Source: Takifugu bimaculatus
Taxonomy: Eukaryota; Chordata; Actinopteri; Tetraodontiformes; Tetraodontidae
Direction: 5' to 3'
NCBI GenBank assembly: GCA_004026145.2
Contig: CP034995.1
Location: 355,001 to 419,000 of the forward strand
DNA length: 64,000 nucleotides
The first letter of the stretch is position 1, and every line of letters begins with the position of its first letter. Shown here piece after piece: positions 23,588 through 35,004 of the stretch. The position numbers and the translations under genes are program-made. The notes beneath the pieces are model-generated. The model worked only from the letters and a program-made list of their open reading frames with translations. It was not told where the DNA came from and ran no database searches.

Positions 23588-26500
23588 ATGAACTTCCAGA
23601 ACACTCGCAGGAGAGGGGAAGATGGTGTTGCCATGGTTATCAACTTCCTCCTGTCAAATGCTCGGCTGGTTCTTGGAGTTGGGGGCGCTGCCATCCTAGG
23701 AATTGCTACATTGGCAGTGAAGCGGGTATGTAACAAACCACTATTTTCCCCCCAAATCAGAAACACTGGTATGGTTGCTTTCATTTTATCTTACCATTAT
23801 TTTACTATCTCTACCACATACGTATATTATCATCTCTTATACAATATTAATGTAAAAAAAAGTATTTTCCACATAGTTTGCAATAAAGGTAAGTTATAAA
23901 GATTGTCAACCTCACAATAGTGGGTGAAGGGCTGTAGGTTCTAATGCTCTCTTATGTTCAGCATAAAATAAAACCTTTATTTTGAGATGGGGCAGGACAG
24001 AGGTCACAAGGAATTTTAGGAAGATATGCTAGAACAAAAACAGCCCTTCCAGCAAATACCCAGTAACCTTCCAGGTCAGTCAAGTGTTAGACTGCCAGTT
24101 TAGATTTCAACTCAAATTTATTAAGGGTTTTAATCCAAACATGGCTCAGTCCAGAGGAAGTGCTGCAACAGCACTTGGAAGTGCCGCAGGTGCGGAATCG
24201 ATGCGCTATTTTGTTTTTACACCAGCATTTCTTGGCTTTGGTCGATAGCAACATGTGTCTCGAATCAAACCATCCTGGTCTGAGGGGAATTACAATGGTT
24301 TGGGGAGTGCAGTGTTGTGCAATACAAATCTGACTGCGTGATTGTGTCGATGGGCTGCGGGCGTGAAGCTGATTGAGCGTGCAGGTCGAGCGGCTGATGA
24401 TGAAAAAGTGGAGCAGAAGATCACTGAGAGCTGGGAGGAGTTGAGTCTGGTGTCTGCATCTCCCACACTCATCCAGAGGGAAATAGAGGGTGTAGTCATA
24501 AACCATGTTGCCAAGACAACTAAACAGCAGAAAGGTACTGCTGACACCTCATTACACGCAGTTTGAGCAAAGTTGTATTACTTTACATTTCTAAATTATA
24601 TAGTTTGTGTTAATCATCACTTTTTACTTGAAAACTGTTTTGACTCTTCCCTGATCAGCTGACCTGTGTCAACCTCAGAAGTCCAACTGTGACTCAAAGC
24701 CCAAGAAGCTCCAGTTGTGTGCCCTCACGTTGCAGGTACGTCTGTCCTTTTCTCCTCTAGACTGCTGAAAGCGTAGATTAGGCTTTCAGCGTGAGCATGT
24801 TTTTATATAAGCACTTTATAAAACATGTTCAGCATGTTTTAGAAAGTGCTGTGCTTTGGGGCTACATATTGTTATGCACTAGTTAAGCTGCAGAGTCTCC
24901 CTGGAGCCCTGCATAATGATAAACAGTGTTTGTGCCGCCCTGATTGTGGACTCGCTGGATAGAAGTCAAGCATGAAGTGACTTTGCATCTGAACCACATT
25001 GTTCTGTACGGCTGAATGAAACAATCTTGCGAAGCAAATGCTTTAGAAACGCAAATGCATGCTTTGAAAATATGTGTAGCGTCATTCTTAGGGGAGATGT
25101 CATGTCATAAAATGCTTTTTAAGGAGTTTTAGTAAATTAGTTCATAAGAAAAACAACCCAATGTGGGCTGGGCGTGTACAAACTATGAAGTAAGTCATGT
25201 GAAAGCCATCACATCTTTTCCAACTCTTTCAGTTGTTTATCTCTGATTTACTTTGACATTTTTCATCCCGTTAAGATCCTACTGCTATAATGCAGCAGCC
25301 ACATTTGTGCTGCATTCCTATTGTAAATATATTGTTTTTGTTCTTAATGCATTTCATACAAACGAAATGTTTGTTAACATGACTCAGGTGATTTAGCAAG
25401 GTTCATTATTTTGTGATATCAGGTTTGTTACAGTTTGCTGAGGTTTTTGACCAAAAACATTAAATGTTTTCTTACATCCAGATTATCTAAAAACAGCTCA
25501 GTACATTTTAAAGACATTTCAAAGCTTAAATAATTCTTACTTAACCCAAATATGACAGCTCCACAGCAGTTGGTTAACACGGATGAACTAAAAAGACTTT
25601 TCTTGCTTGTTTGAATTGTGTTTAGGAACGACTGCAGCAGTTCTATTGCACCAGGGCAGCGTTAGATCCACAGGAGGTCCAGAGGGCTCAGGCTCTGGCC
25701 CTGGACATCTGCACGGAGGTCCATGGCTTTCTGCACAGCCGTCACCCTGACATGCCCCTAGAGGAAATGAGCATCGGCGGTTCTCTTCTGGATAACCTGC
25801 AGGTAAAAACACCCTGCCTCGGTTCATTTCCTGGGTGATTAAAAACTTGGATGATGACTCAACTTACCTGTTCAGGTGATTTGCGCAGACCACGCCTGCC
25901 TGCTGGTGCCTCTGCAGCTGGAAGCTTCCCTGTGGCGTCTGGTCCCCGGTGAGGAGACGCTGCTAACACACCCACTGCACTGGATGGTGCGGAGGCTCAA
26001 CATAGAGTATTTTCCAAGAGGACGCAGCTATTGGGACAGGTGATACCATGCTGATTAGAGGGCTGAAGACGGTCTGGTTCTGCTCAGTAAAAACACTCTC
26101 TCTCTCTGGCTGTCAGGTATCTGGTGGGCGGTTACCTGTCCTCAGAGGCTCTTGTTAATTGGTTCAATAAGGCTGTCATGGAAACTGTAAACTGGCCAAC
26201 TATTGGCAGCTCTATGGACTGTCTTATTAGACCAGCACTGGGAGGATCAGACCTGAGGCTTGAGATCAGGTGAGTTTATTCATGAAGATCATGAAATTTG
26301 TTTTTAGGAATAAATTATTTTTAAATTTATTAAATTTTTCTCGCCTTTTTTATGGTATAATCCTTTAGCCCACTCGACGAAAACGGGTCAGAAAGTGGAG
26401 ATCAGCCTGTATTCGTCACTATCTTACCTCTGCTGCGGGAAGGGGACGTGGTTCTGACTGCGCAGCCTGAGCTCACCTCTCCCTGGGTCAACGCCTGGCA

Positions 26501-26876
26501 CCTATCTCTGTATCCCTGGGAGACTCGGCGTTTGGTCGAGCTCGACGCCGCTGACAACGGATGCCGGATTAAGACGCTCAAAATCCTCAAGGCCGTGTGC
26601 CGTCTGAACCACGCGCTGCGGCCGATGGAAGCTGCCCCTTTGGTCAATCTGATCCTGCACCTGAGCGACCGTGAGAGCGACTGGTCCGACAGCAGCCTGG
26701 ACGTGAGGTTTCAGCAGTGTATCACCGAGCTGATCGGCTACCTGGAACAAGGAGCGTTACACAGCCACTTCAAGCCTGCCGTTAACCTGCTCAACAGCCT
26801 GTCGGAGGACCAGGTGGATCAGATGGGCTTCATGCTTTACTGTGCTGTGTCGGAGCCTGAAATTCTGCTCGTGTAA
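23588..26876 (+). CDS. mief2: mitochondrial dynamics protein MiD49 (MIEF2)
   Basis: Outer mitochondrial membrane adaptor that recruits DRP1 for fission. Seven exons in phase: 23588-23725, 24369-24534, 24659-24735, 25626-25802, 25876-26039, 26117-26269, 26369-26876 (about 460 residues). The N-terminus has the single anchor segment 'NARLVLGVGGAAILGIATLAVKR' (residues about 24-46), almost identical to human MIEF2. The body is a nucleotidyltransferase-like (cGAS/MAB21) fold with 'SYWDRYLVGGYLSSEAL', 'NWPTIGSSMDCLIRP' and the C-terminal 'HFKPAVNLLNSL'. It matches MIEF2 better than MIEF1 and sits in the 17p11.2-type order. There is no obvious frame damage. Confidence 0.95.
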
Positions 26877-27700
26877 CGGGTCTGATCCAGGCTTTGATCT
26901 GTTCAGCAACCTCTTATTATCCCAGACATCTACGGAGAAGATGTTTTCCTGCTCTCCTCCTCTGCTGATGAAAGGCCGAGCTGACAGAACCCGGGGTGGG
27001 CTCGACACTGGAAGGAGCTGAAGGAAAACTCGGACTTAAAAAAAAAATCATGTGCTGGGAAATTGGTAATCGACACGTTTTAGTATGTGCCTAATCACGT
27101 GATCAATAGGCTGCATGGCCTGAAAACATATGCCTGTACCCAAACATCAGAAGAGATTAGTTCTGGGGTGTAAATATTCTTCCATCTATGCAGAACGATC
27201 CAGTTGGGCTGGACCCAACTCAGTTTTGAGTGCATCCCATCCTGTTTAAAACCTCATTGACAGGCTGCCCAGACTCGAGGTAGCTTTCGATAAGATTTGA
27301 CCAAATTTGGGTTAGATTATCTTACCGAGCGGACGTGAGCGAAGCGGTGCCTCAGAGCAGCAGCCGTCTGGAGGTGTACTGGTTAACATCATGCTGTCGT
27401 CCATTAAAACACCTCTGCTGTGTTCATGCTTGTAACCGAGCAACGGATCGCTGATGCGATAGATAACTCTTATCAGTAACTTCGGCCCCGGTCGGAGTTT
27501 GCCTCATTTAACTCTTAGATGTATATATTTTATTATCATTGGGTTGAAGCGTTTGAGGTATTTCGGTTTCTGACGGCGAAAATTGTTTAGTTGGTTTATG
27601 CATATACTTTTACATACAGAGTGAATGTGTGTGCTGGCCCGGTTGGTGCTTTCTGAGGAGTAAAAGAACTTTTTTTTTCTGATTGAACAGGTAATCTGCA

Positions 27701-27706
27701 AATAAA
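27701..27706 (+). terminator. probable mief2 polyadenylation signal
   Basis: AATAAA about 825 nt after the mief2 stop, followed by an AT-rich stretch. Confidence 0.55.
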
Positions 27707-27729
27707 GATAAAATATTTATATACATTAT

Positions 27730-28855
27730 TGCTTATCCCTTTTTGCTTTAATTAAATAGCCTGAAATATTAGCCTCTTCATAGCATTTTATTTTCATTGT
27801 TATAGACTTAATGGTGGTTAATAATAATCCTTTAAAGTGGCTCTAAAAGCACGAGATACATTCTAATATTTATAGCTGCCATGTAGAAAGACATGAATTT
27901 AAACCCATTATTCCCAGTATTAACACAGACTTCTTTTTTTTTTTTTTTAAAAAAACCTGAAATTCCTTGTTTTGTGCCATTATGGATATGGTTAGTAATA
28001 GTCTTGTGCTTACTGTTTCTGAGTTCACTTCACACTTCGGATTCAACATAAAGCTGGTTTTTCTTGAATTCAGGACAGAAAACGAATCTACCCGCAGCTT
28101 CCGGTTACCACGTGTTTTAGTCGAATTATAGTATTACTAACATCAACAAATCGGTCGTATTTATGTCTCCGTCTGGCTTAATCAACGTAGTAACTCATAA
28201 TTTTATACAGGTTGATTTTGGCTCGTACTTGCTGCCTACACATTTTAGAATCTAAAACGGTATTTTTAGCTGGTGGATAACGAGAGTCTTTTATTTTGAA
28301 AGAGCGAGAGGAAATGAGTCGCGCTGATTCGAACTTAACTGAACGATTATTTTTTTTCCTTCTATCGCCGCTGTCGCAACCGAAGCGCGCGTCGTTCGCG
28401 CATCGTCCGTCACATGGCCGCTGCTCGTCGGTGTCCTGAGAACACTTTTCCCGTCACGTATCCGTGACACCAGTGAGAGGCTCAAATCTGGCCTTCTTTT
28501 TCAAAAAGAGGAACACAAATCCCGGGACAAAGGTTGGTCAACCTTGTGACTGCTGCCCGCAGGGAACTTTCGTTTCTCGGATCAGGTCCGCAGCTTGTTT
28601 ATGCGGCTGTCGGAGTCGCTCCCAAGGGGTCGGAATCGTCTTTCCTGACGCTCCAAACTATGAACTTTTGAGCGTCAACGGGAAAACTTTGCAACTCTGC
28701 ACGTTGTTGCGGCGTCCTGTCAGTAAACAGCTGACTCACGGAGAGAACCGAGGCCGGGGGGCGGGCGGCCGACAGTCCGGGCGGCGGCACGGGCGATGTG
28801 CGCCTCCGCAGAGGAGGTGTAGTCCGAAGCTCCTCCGCCCCCCCAGGGCTCCAAG
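27730..28855 (+). promoter_or_regulatory. intergenic to smcr8 promoter and 5' UTR
   Basis: AT-rich DNA to about 28300, then a CpG-rich stretch (28370-28860) with CGCGCG and GCGCATCG tracts, a likely CpG-island promoter and 5' leader of smcr8. The leader just before the ATG is strongly G+C rich. No separate gene seen. Confidence 0.55.
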
Positions 28856-31800
28856 ATGATCGGGTCACCGGACCTGCTGGCCTTCACCGGCGCTGAGGGG
28901 TTTGGAGAGGGAGAGGAGGATGAGGCGCAGAGTCTCCCCGAGGAGCTGTCGGTCCCTCTTCTCCCCCCATCCCAGCCCTGGAGCTCCTCCGCCCAGTTTG
29001 CCAGAGACTTCATACTGGTGGCCGAGTTCTCCGAACAGGTGATGGACTTTTAGCTGCTGCGGTACTCGGGTGGGGTTTTAGAGTGATTTATTTACATGAC
29101 TTTCCTTATTATTTTACCAGAATCAGATTTAAAAACAAAAAAAAACCCGTTTATTCGTGTCATTTTAATATTTATTTTTGTGACTTTTTTTCCCGGTTTC
29201 AACTAAAGAAACAGGTGCAGAAAACTCGTGGGAACAGCCATTAACACCCTGTTAGACGTTCATTAAGCACTATGATGAATGTCTGGCAGCTGGCGCCAGT
29301 TAAGACTCCTTTTAGTAAAAACTAACCAGTTGCAGCTGTTTGAACCATCTGTTCACAGGAAATATGTTGGAACTCATTAAGAGATCGGAATATTACTGGA
29401 AAAACAAACTTTTTAGAGTAAAATGTACCTTTCCCATTACCCTTTATATGTGCAAACAAAGGTCCTGTTTTTGTCTTAAGCTTAAAATAATTGAAATTAA
29501 AATTGTAAATGTAATAGATTAGAGATTTTAACAGGTGTTGGACTGCCCTACATGAAAAGATGTTTAAATATTTCCTGCAAATGATTGGTTCTCATTTCTG
29601 CAGATATTTTCTATCATTTTGGTTACTAAGGTTTGAGTGATATTCTGGCACTTGCAGGTGGGACCCAAGCCCGTCCTGACCATCCCAGATGACCCCAGAG
29701 TCGTCGGATCTTTTGACCTGAACCACTTCTCCGTTCGCCTCATGTCCGTGGACTACCAGGCGTCCGGCCCCACCCCCGTCCCCCCTGCGTCCCCCGGGCC
29801 GCGTCTCAATTTCAGCGAAGACTCTCGGGTGATCCTGGGAGACTCGGCGGAGGACGCCTTCGCGTACGTACACCACATGACCCTGTATGACCTGGAGGCC
29901 CGTGGCATGGTGCGCCCGTTCTGCGTGGCGTACGTGTGCTCGGACCAGATGAAGCTGATGGAGAACTTCGGCGAACTTTCGAGCTGCTTCTCTCAGGCGT
30001 CCGACAGCCTGAAGACGGGGAACAGACAAGCGTTTTCTCTGGAGCTACAGAGAAAACTACATGAACTCGAGTAAGTTTGGTCTCCGTTGTCCATAAATCT
30101 GTTGGTGCCGTCTCAGAAGTTGTGGATCGTGGCTTTAAAAAGGATTCGGAGATGTGATCCATCGAGTCCCGGATTCTAGAAAACGGGGACAAACTATCAG
30201 TTTCACTGAGGAACTATTTTCTGTCTGCGTCACCAAACAAAGAGAAGTGTGTGTTTAACGCAGGTGACGGAACAGAAGAGACAAATATATCCCACCAAGA
30301 CCAGTAGCTTGAGCTTCAGTCACAAGAACGTCCACAGATCCTGAGAAGGCAGGATATTTACGTGTAACCGTGGTGACGAGTGCAGATATGTGTAGGAAGT
30401 GAAAGTTAAAGGAGAAAAAAGCTGAGGGGGTAAACGTCTCTGGTCAAGTTGGTTTTTCTCTCCTGGGTTCCTGTAGAAACTGAAACTCTCCACCTTCTGC
30501 CTTTTTCAGGTTCACAAGGTTGACTCTGCTGGAGGAGACCGAACATCAGAACGTGGAAAACGGCTCCGCCGCGGCCGCAGGAAAAGGGGAGGAGCTGGAG
30601 GCTGTGGAGCATTTGATCTCCAATCACAGAGAGCTGCTCCGCCAGGTCACTTCCTACCCAAACAGGAAGTTGAAACAGCCTGACTTCCTGCCCTACGACA
30701 CAACTGACTCTCTGACCGATCCGCTGCTGTTTCCCGATCCTTGTCACTCTCTCTCAAGCTCTGTCTCCGCCTCCTGGAAGTCCGGGCACCGCCTGAAGCA
30801 TCTGCATGAGCTGTGCAACTCCTACTTCCTGTCACTGATGATGGAGCAGCTCGCCGACACCCTTGGGCGCCTCCGCGGTGACAGGAGCGTACTGCGAACC
30901 GCCCACGTCACGCGCGCGTTGTCCAGAAAACTCAGTCTGGTCAACTTCCTGTTTGAACTGTGCCCAGAGGACGAAGGCGAGCTGCAGACCACCGAGGCGG
31001 AGATGGGGACGAAGAGCGGCGCCGACCTCTTTCAGTCGGACCCGATGAGTCTGGAATCGTTCCTCTCTTGTGTGGAGGAGATCCCCATCAAACTGGAGGC
31101 AGGAGAAGTAGCAAGACTCAGCCCTATGCACAGTGTCGCCATGGAGATGGCCAGCAGTGTCAGTAGCAGCGACAGTATCGAGGTGCTGGGGACTGAGAAG
31201 TCCTACAGGATGCAGCAGGTTGTAGCCACATCAAGCAGCAGAGGTACCTCAGAGTTACAGAGGAGGAGCTGGACCTCTCAGAGGGCAAACTTCTCCATAA
31301 AAAGGTGAGTTAAGTTCTCCTCTGTCCTCCACAGAAACTCCAGCCGGGACGGCGGACGCCTCGCACAGGCGACCTACCGCGGACGGCGGCGTCAGACGCG
31401 TGCGAGCGTACGCCAGAAGAGAAAACAGCGAGGACAGCATCGAGGTACTGAGCACCACCGAGTCCATCTTCCCTGATGACCTCACAGCCATCAGGGAGGA
31501 AGAGGCGGAGCAGCACCTCGGCCAGGAGACTGAAGAGGAGGGGCCGAGAGTGCACGCGGAGGGGGCGCCGGACGCGTTAGACCCCGGCGACGATGACGGA
31601 AGCAACGATCGCCTCGACACGCACGAGCCTCCGGAGCCGGCACCTGCTAATGGTGACGTCCTGAAAGGGGAGCAAATTGTCACGCGTGCAGAGAGCAGTC
31701 AGGGTTCAGGAAGACGCAACCACGAGGCTGTCCAAAATATGGCGAGGTAGCGATTAATCATCACTTCTGGCTTCCTGTGGAAGCTTGTTGCTCATTTTGC

Positions 31801-32839
31801 TGATGTTGGAAGCAATGTTGCCTCCTACGTCTTCCAGGCGCAGCTCTGAAGTCGAGGCTCCAGTTGCCTGAAGGTCATCAGACGGGCTCTTCGACGCCCG
31901 ACGTCCGCGTGAACTCTGCCGAGGCCGAGCGCTGGACCTCCCCCATCCTCCCTCTCAGACAGCTGAGCATCGACGAAGCCTCCGACCTGCACCAGCTTCA
32001 CCGGCTCCTCGGACCCACCCTCTCCCATCCAGTACGTCCACAGCAGCTCGCTCGTCTCTGATAGGAGGAAGAGGAGGAGGGCGGCGGTGCGCGCCCTCAG
32101 GTTCCTCAGACAGAACTCGTTCTCCCAGCATGCATTGTTCTGCCTCCTGAGCGGTCGGCCGTTAGTTGTCATCGGAGGGGAGGAGAACATGATCAGGAAC
32201 CTGGTGGATGGTCTGAGTCTCTTCCTGCCCGCTCCCGGGCCTGATGGCAACGCCGTGATGGCATGTTTGAGCTCGCCGCTTCAGGTGACGGACCTGCTCA
32301 CCTGGAGACTGATAGGTGTACACAGGTGTGTCTTCATGTTTCTTTCATTAGAAGACCAAAACACACTTCTGTATTAATCCGATCTTTTTTAAATCAGAAC
32401 CTCCTCCTCATCGTCTGCCAGTATTCTCCACTCTCTGACCCGCTACAGTCGGTACTTGGCGCTGCTGGACCTGGACCAGAGGACGCTCCACTGCCCATCG
32501 TACTCCGGTTCTCTAATCAACAGGTTCGCCAACCCTCAGGCCAGAATCCAGCGCGGCATCACCTACCTGCTGCACCTGGAGAGCGGCCTGACCGCGCTGA
32601 CCAATCAGGCGCTGCTGTACACTTTCTGCCGCGACCTGCAGCGCCTGAACACCGCCGGGGGAGAGGGCTCCGCTCTGGGGGATCACTTCCTGCTGGCGCG
32701 AGGTTACTGCGGCGACGACTTGAGCGTGATGCACTTCCTGTCCGACCTCATCAAGCAGCACCACGCGGGACGTGGGCCACCGTTTCTAAGGTTCTCCTAC
32801 AGCTCGAGACAGCTGCACAGGAATACTCAGGGAACGTGA
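28856..32839 (+). CDS. smcr8: SMCR8 (C9orf72-complex DENN protein), with apparent frame break in exon 5
   Basis: Partner of C9orf72 and WDR41; the complex is a GAP that controls autophagy and lysosome function. Exons: 28856-29038, 29658-30070, 30510-31243, 31335-31746, about 31857-32325, 32398-32839. The longin/uDENN half reads 'FARDFILVAEFSEQVGPKPVL', 'DLNHFSVRLMSVDYQA' and 'AYVHHMTLYDLEARG'. The acidic middle has two 'SIEVLGTEK'/'SIEVLSTTE' motifs as in human. The C-terminal DENN part reads 'LFCLLSGRPLVVIGGEE' and 'LTRYSRYLALLDLD'. Problems: joining 31746 to the nearest acceptor (31838) gives an immediate TGA, so the acceptor at 31857 is preferred. Even then the frame must shift by one base near 31986 (a CC) to go from 'RQLSIDEASD' to 'CTSFTGSSDPPSP'. 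It could be an assembly indel, a polymorphism or decay. The human gene codes this in far fewer exons. Confidence 0.88.
29240..29565 (+). repeat. dispersed repeat, copy 1 (smcr8 intron 1)
   Basis: About 325 bp closely similar, in the same orientation, to 33973-34345. The shared run includes 'GTTCATTA', 'ACTATGATGAATGTCTGGCA', 'GGCGCCAGTTAAGACT' and 'ACAGGAAATATGTT', and ends near 'GACTGCCC'. Scattered substitutions and small indels separate the copies. Confidence 0.88.
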
Positions 32840-33152
32840 CCACGCTAGATCTGTTGCTGTGGACACGTCGAAGCACAAGGAAGCAGCCATTTTACCTGCA
32901 CAGGGAACTTAAGTTGCTTTTGCACCAGTAGCTAACTGGTTCTCATGCTGCTGTTCTACATATAGTATGAAAGATTTCATAGTGGAGGTTGCCGTCTGAA
33001 ACTTGGAGTTTAGAGGTTAGGATGGGAGTTCGTGAAGGAGCCTGAAGCTCAGGTGCATCTGAAAGAGCAACTCTAATGAGGACATATCGTAACCTCCAGG
33101 TTTAGCCAGCACGTCTGGCAGAATCAATCCTGGTAATTTGAGATTGTAAAGA

Positions 33153-33158
33153 AATAAA
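33153..33158 (+). terminator. probable smcr8 polyadenylation signal
   Basis: AATAAA about 315 nt after the smcr8 stop codon. Confidence 0.6.
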
Positions 33159-33972
33159 ACTGTTGGTCTAGTTAGCGCTCCCTCTTGTGCGTCCGTCTCC
33201 TGGCTCAGGTCATGGAGGTCACAACCAACATCCCATCCCGAGAGGTGAAGGGTCCTGATACGGGACAGGGGGCAGAAACAGCTGAGCTACTTCTCTTTAT
33301 ACCAAATATGCAAACAAGTAAAATATGAGCAGAAAACTACTACTCAGGTTTTCAATCTGTGTCTTTGCCATCATTGATACGGATGGTGATGGTGAATATT
33401 TAGGTCTTCATGGTACCGTTTTCCCTGGTTTACACTCCTGCATTTAGTTTCACATTCAGAATTTGTGTATTTGATTTGAAAGTCAGTCGTTTACAGTCAG
33501 ATTCAAAATGAAGCAAAACTACAGAATGCCATTCAAAGTGGTTTATTGTCCCCTTTTAAAAAACTAATGCAAATAAAATGGTAATTTTATGCATATATTT
33601 ATACACGTTAGTTTAGACAGTTGAGGCAAAACAGTAAAAAGAAATCAACTCTGCTGACATCAACACCTGGTCCGTCCAGGTAAATCCTGATGTCTGTCCA
33701 AAACAACCCCCCCAAAAGAATCCGTCCTCGTTACCACCACCGCCATCGGCAAGCATCGCATGATTCCAAGGCACGTTGGTGAGATCAGACCCAGCTGCAA
33801 CCACCAAAGAGTCATTAAAACTCAATTAAAAGAAAATTAATTACTGGCTTTAACAACACAGGCACCAATTAGCTGAGGTAAAACTTACTGTGCGGTCATT
33901 TGTGCAAAAGAAGCCATTAATGGGAGACGCAAATCAGCCCTGCAGGAAGAAATAACCATGCCGACAACAGTG

Positions 33973-34345
33973 ATTAACATCCTGTCAGACGTTCATTAGG
34001 AACTATGATGAATGTCTGGCAGGTGGCGCCAGTTAAGACTGCTTTTAATAAAAACTAACCAGATGCAGCTGTTTGAATCATCTAATCTTCACAGGAAATA
34101 TGTTAGAACTCATTAACAGATGGATATATTACTGGCTAAAACAAACTTTTAGAGTAAAATGTACCTAAAAAGAAGTCTCCCAAACATGTGCAAACAATAA
34201 CACAGTTCTGTCATAAACCGTTTTGCTGTTGTGTTCCAAACTTCAAAGGTCCTGAAGTCAAACAGCTGTTTTAAATTACAATTGTAACTGTAATAGTTCA
34301 GAGATTTCAACAGGTACTGGACTGCCCGATATGAAAGGTTCTTTA
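33973..34345 (+). repeat. dispersed repeat, copy 2 (downstream of smcr8)
   Basis: Partner of the repeat at 29240-29565, direct orientation, about 4.7 kb apart. The flanks differ (for example no shared sequence left of about 33965), so this looks like two insertions of one unnamed element or a local segmental copy. No reading frame is shared. Confidence 0.88.
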
Positions 34346-34559
34346 ACACACTCACGACATGTGAGCCTTCCTCAGTCAAGTACGAATCACTGGTCCTGGA
34401 AGTTTTTCTAAGGCCAGCGGTGCAAAAGGGAATTAAGAAACTGCAAAAAACATCCACCACCTGCAAGAGAAGGAGACATGTGACGCTGAATGGTTGCTTT
34501 ACATCGACAATGGTTTGTTTCGTCTTCACTGAAACATTCCATTGTAAAAACATGTTACT

Positions 34560-34770
34560 GCTGGTGGTAGCTCAGTCTGATGGCAACTGGGCTGAGAAGC
34601 AGAGGGTTCTTGGTTCAAAGCCCCAGTGCAGACAAAACAAAGGTCTTCCAGTAAGGGGTGAAGGTGCAGAACACCACATAAAGCACCCATGAGCAAACCC
34701 CAAATGCTCACATAGGGCCCTACAATGAACCAGCAACTCATCCAGGGGTATACCATGTGTAGCCAAGATT
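34560..34770 (+). mobile_element. tRNA-derived SINE
   Basis: Starts with a tRNA-like head: A-box-like 'GGTAGCTCAGTCTGATGG' at about 34566, then 'ACTGGGCTGAGAAGCAGAGGG' split over the anticodon arm, then B-box-like 'GGTTCAAAGCCC' at about 34612. A body follows with 'AAGCACCCATGAGCAAACCC', typical of teleost tRNA SINEs. It is not a working tRNA gene because the acceptor stem does not close. Confidence 0.8.
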
Positions 34771-35004
34771 AAATAATTTCTGTTCCAAAGATTAGTCTGC
34801 ATGTTGCTCCACTATCTATACATTTTAATACAAGTGGATTCATTATGCATTTGTTGGCTGGCTGGGCAGAAGGGCTTTCAGTTACTGTAATCCTCATCTT
34901 CGCCGCGAGATGGCGGTAAAGACGTGCTGCAGGCTCACAATAATGATGTGCATTTCACATATTTCCACTAGATCCCCACAATTCAACAAATCTTGTTATA
35001 TTTG

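Noticed and set aside
24810..24845. Short inverted repeat in the mief2 intron
   Set aside because: Nine-base arms in AT-rich sequence, within chance expectation.
34560..34632. Possible functional tRNA gene
   Set aside because: A- and B-box-like segments are present but the acceptor stem and anticodon arm do not pair; it is the head of a SINE.
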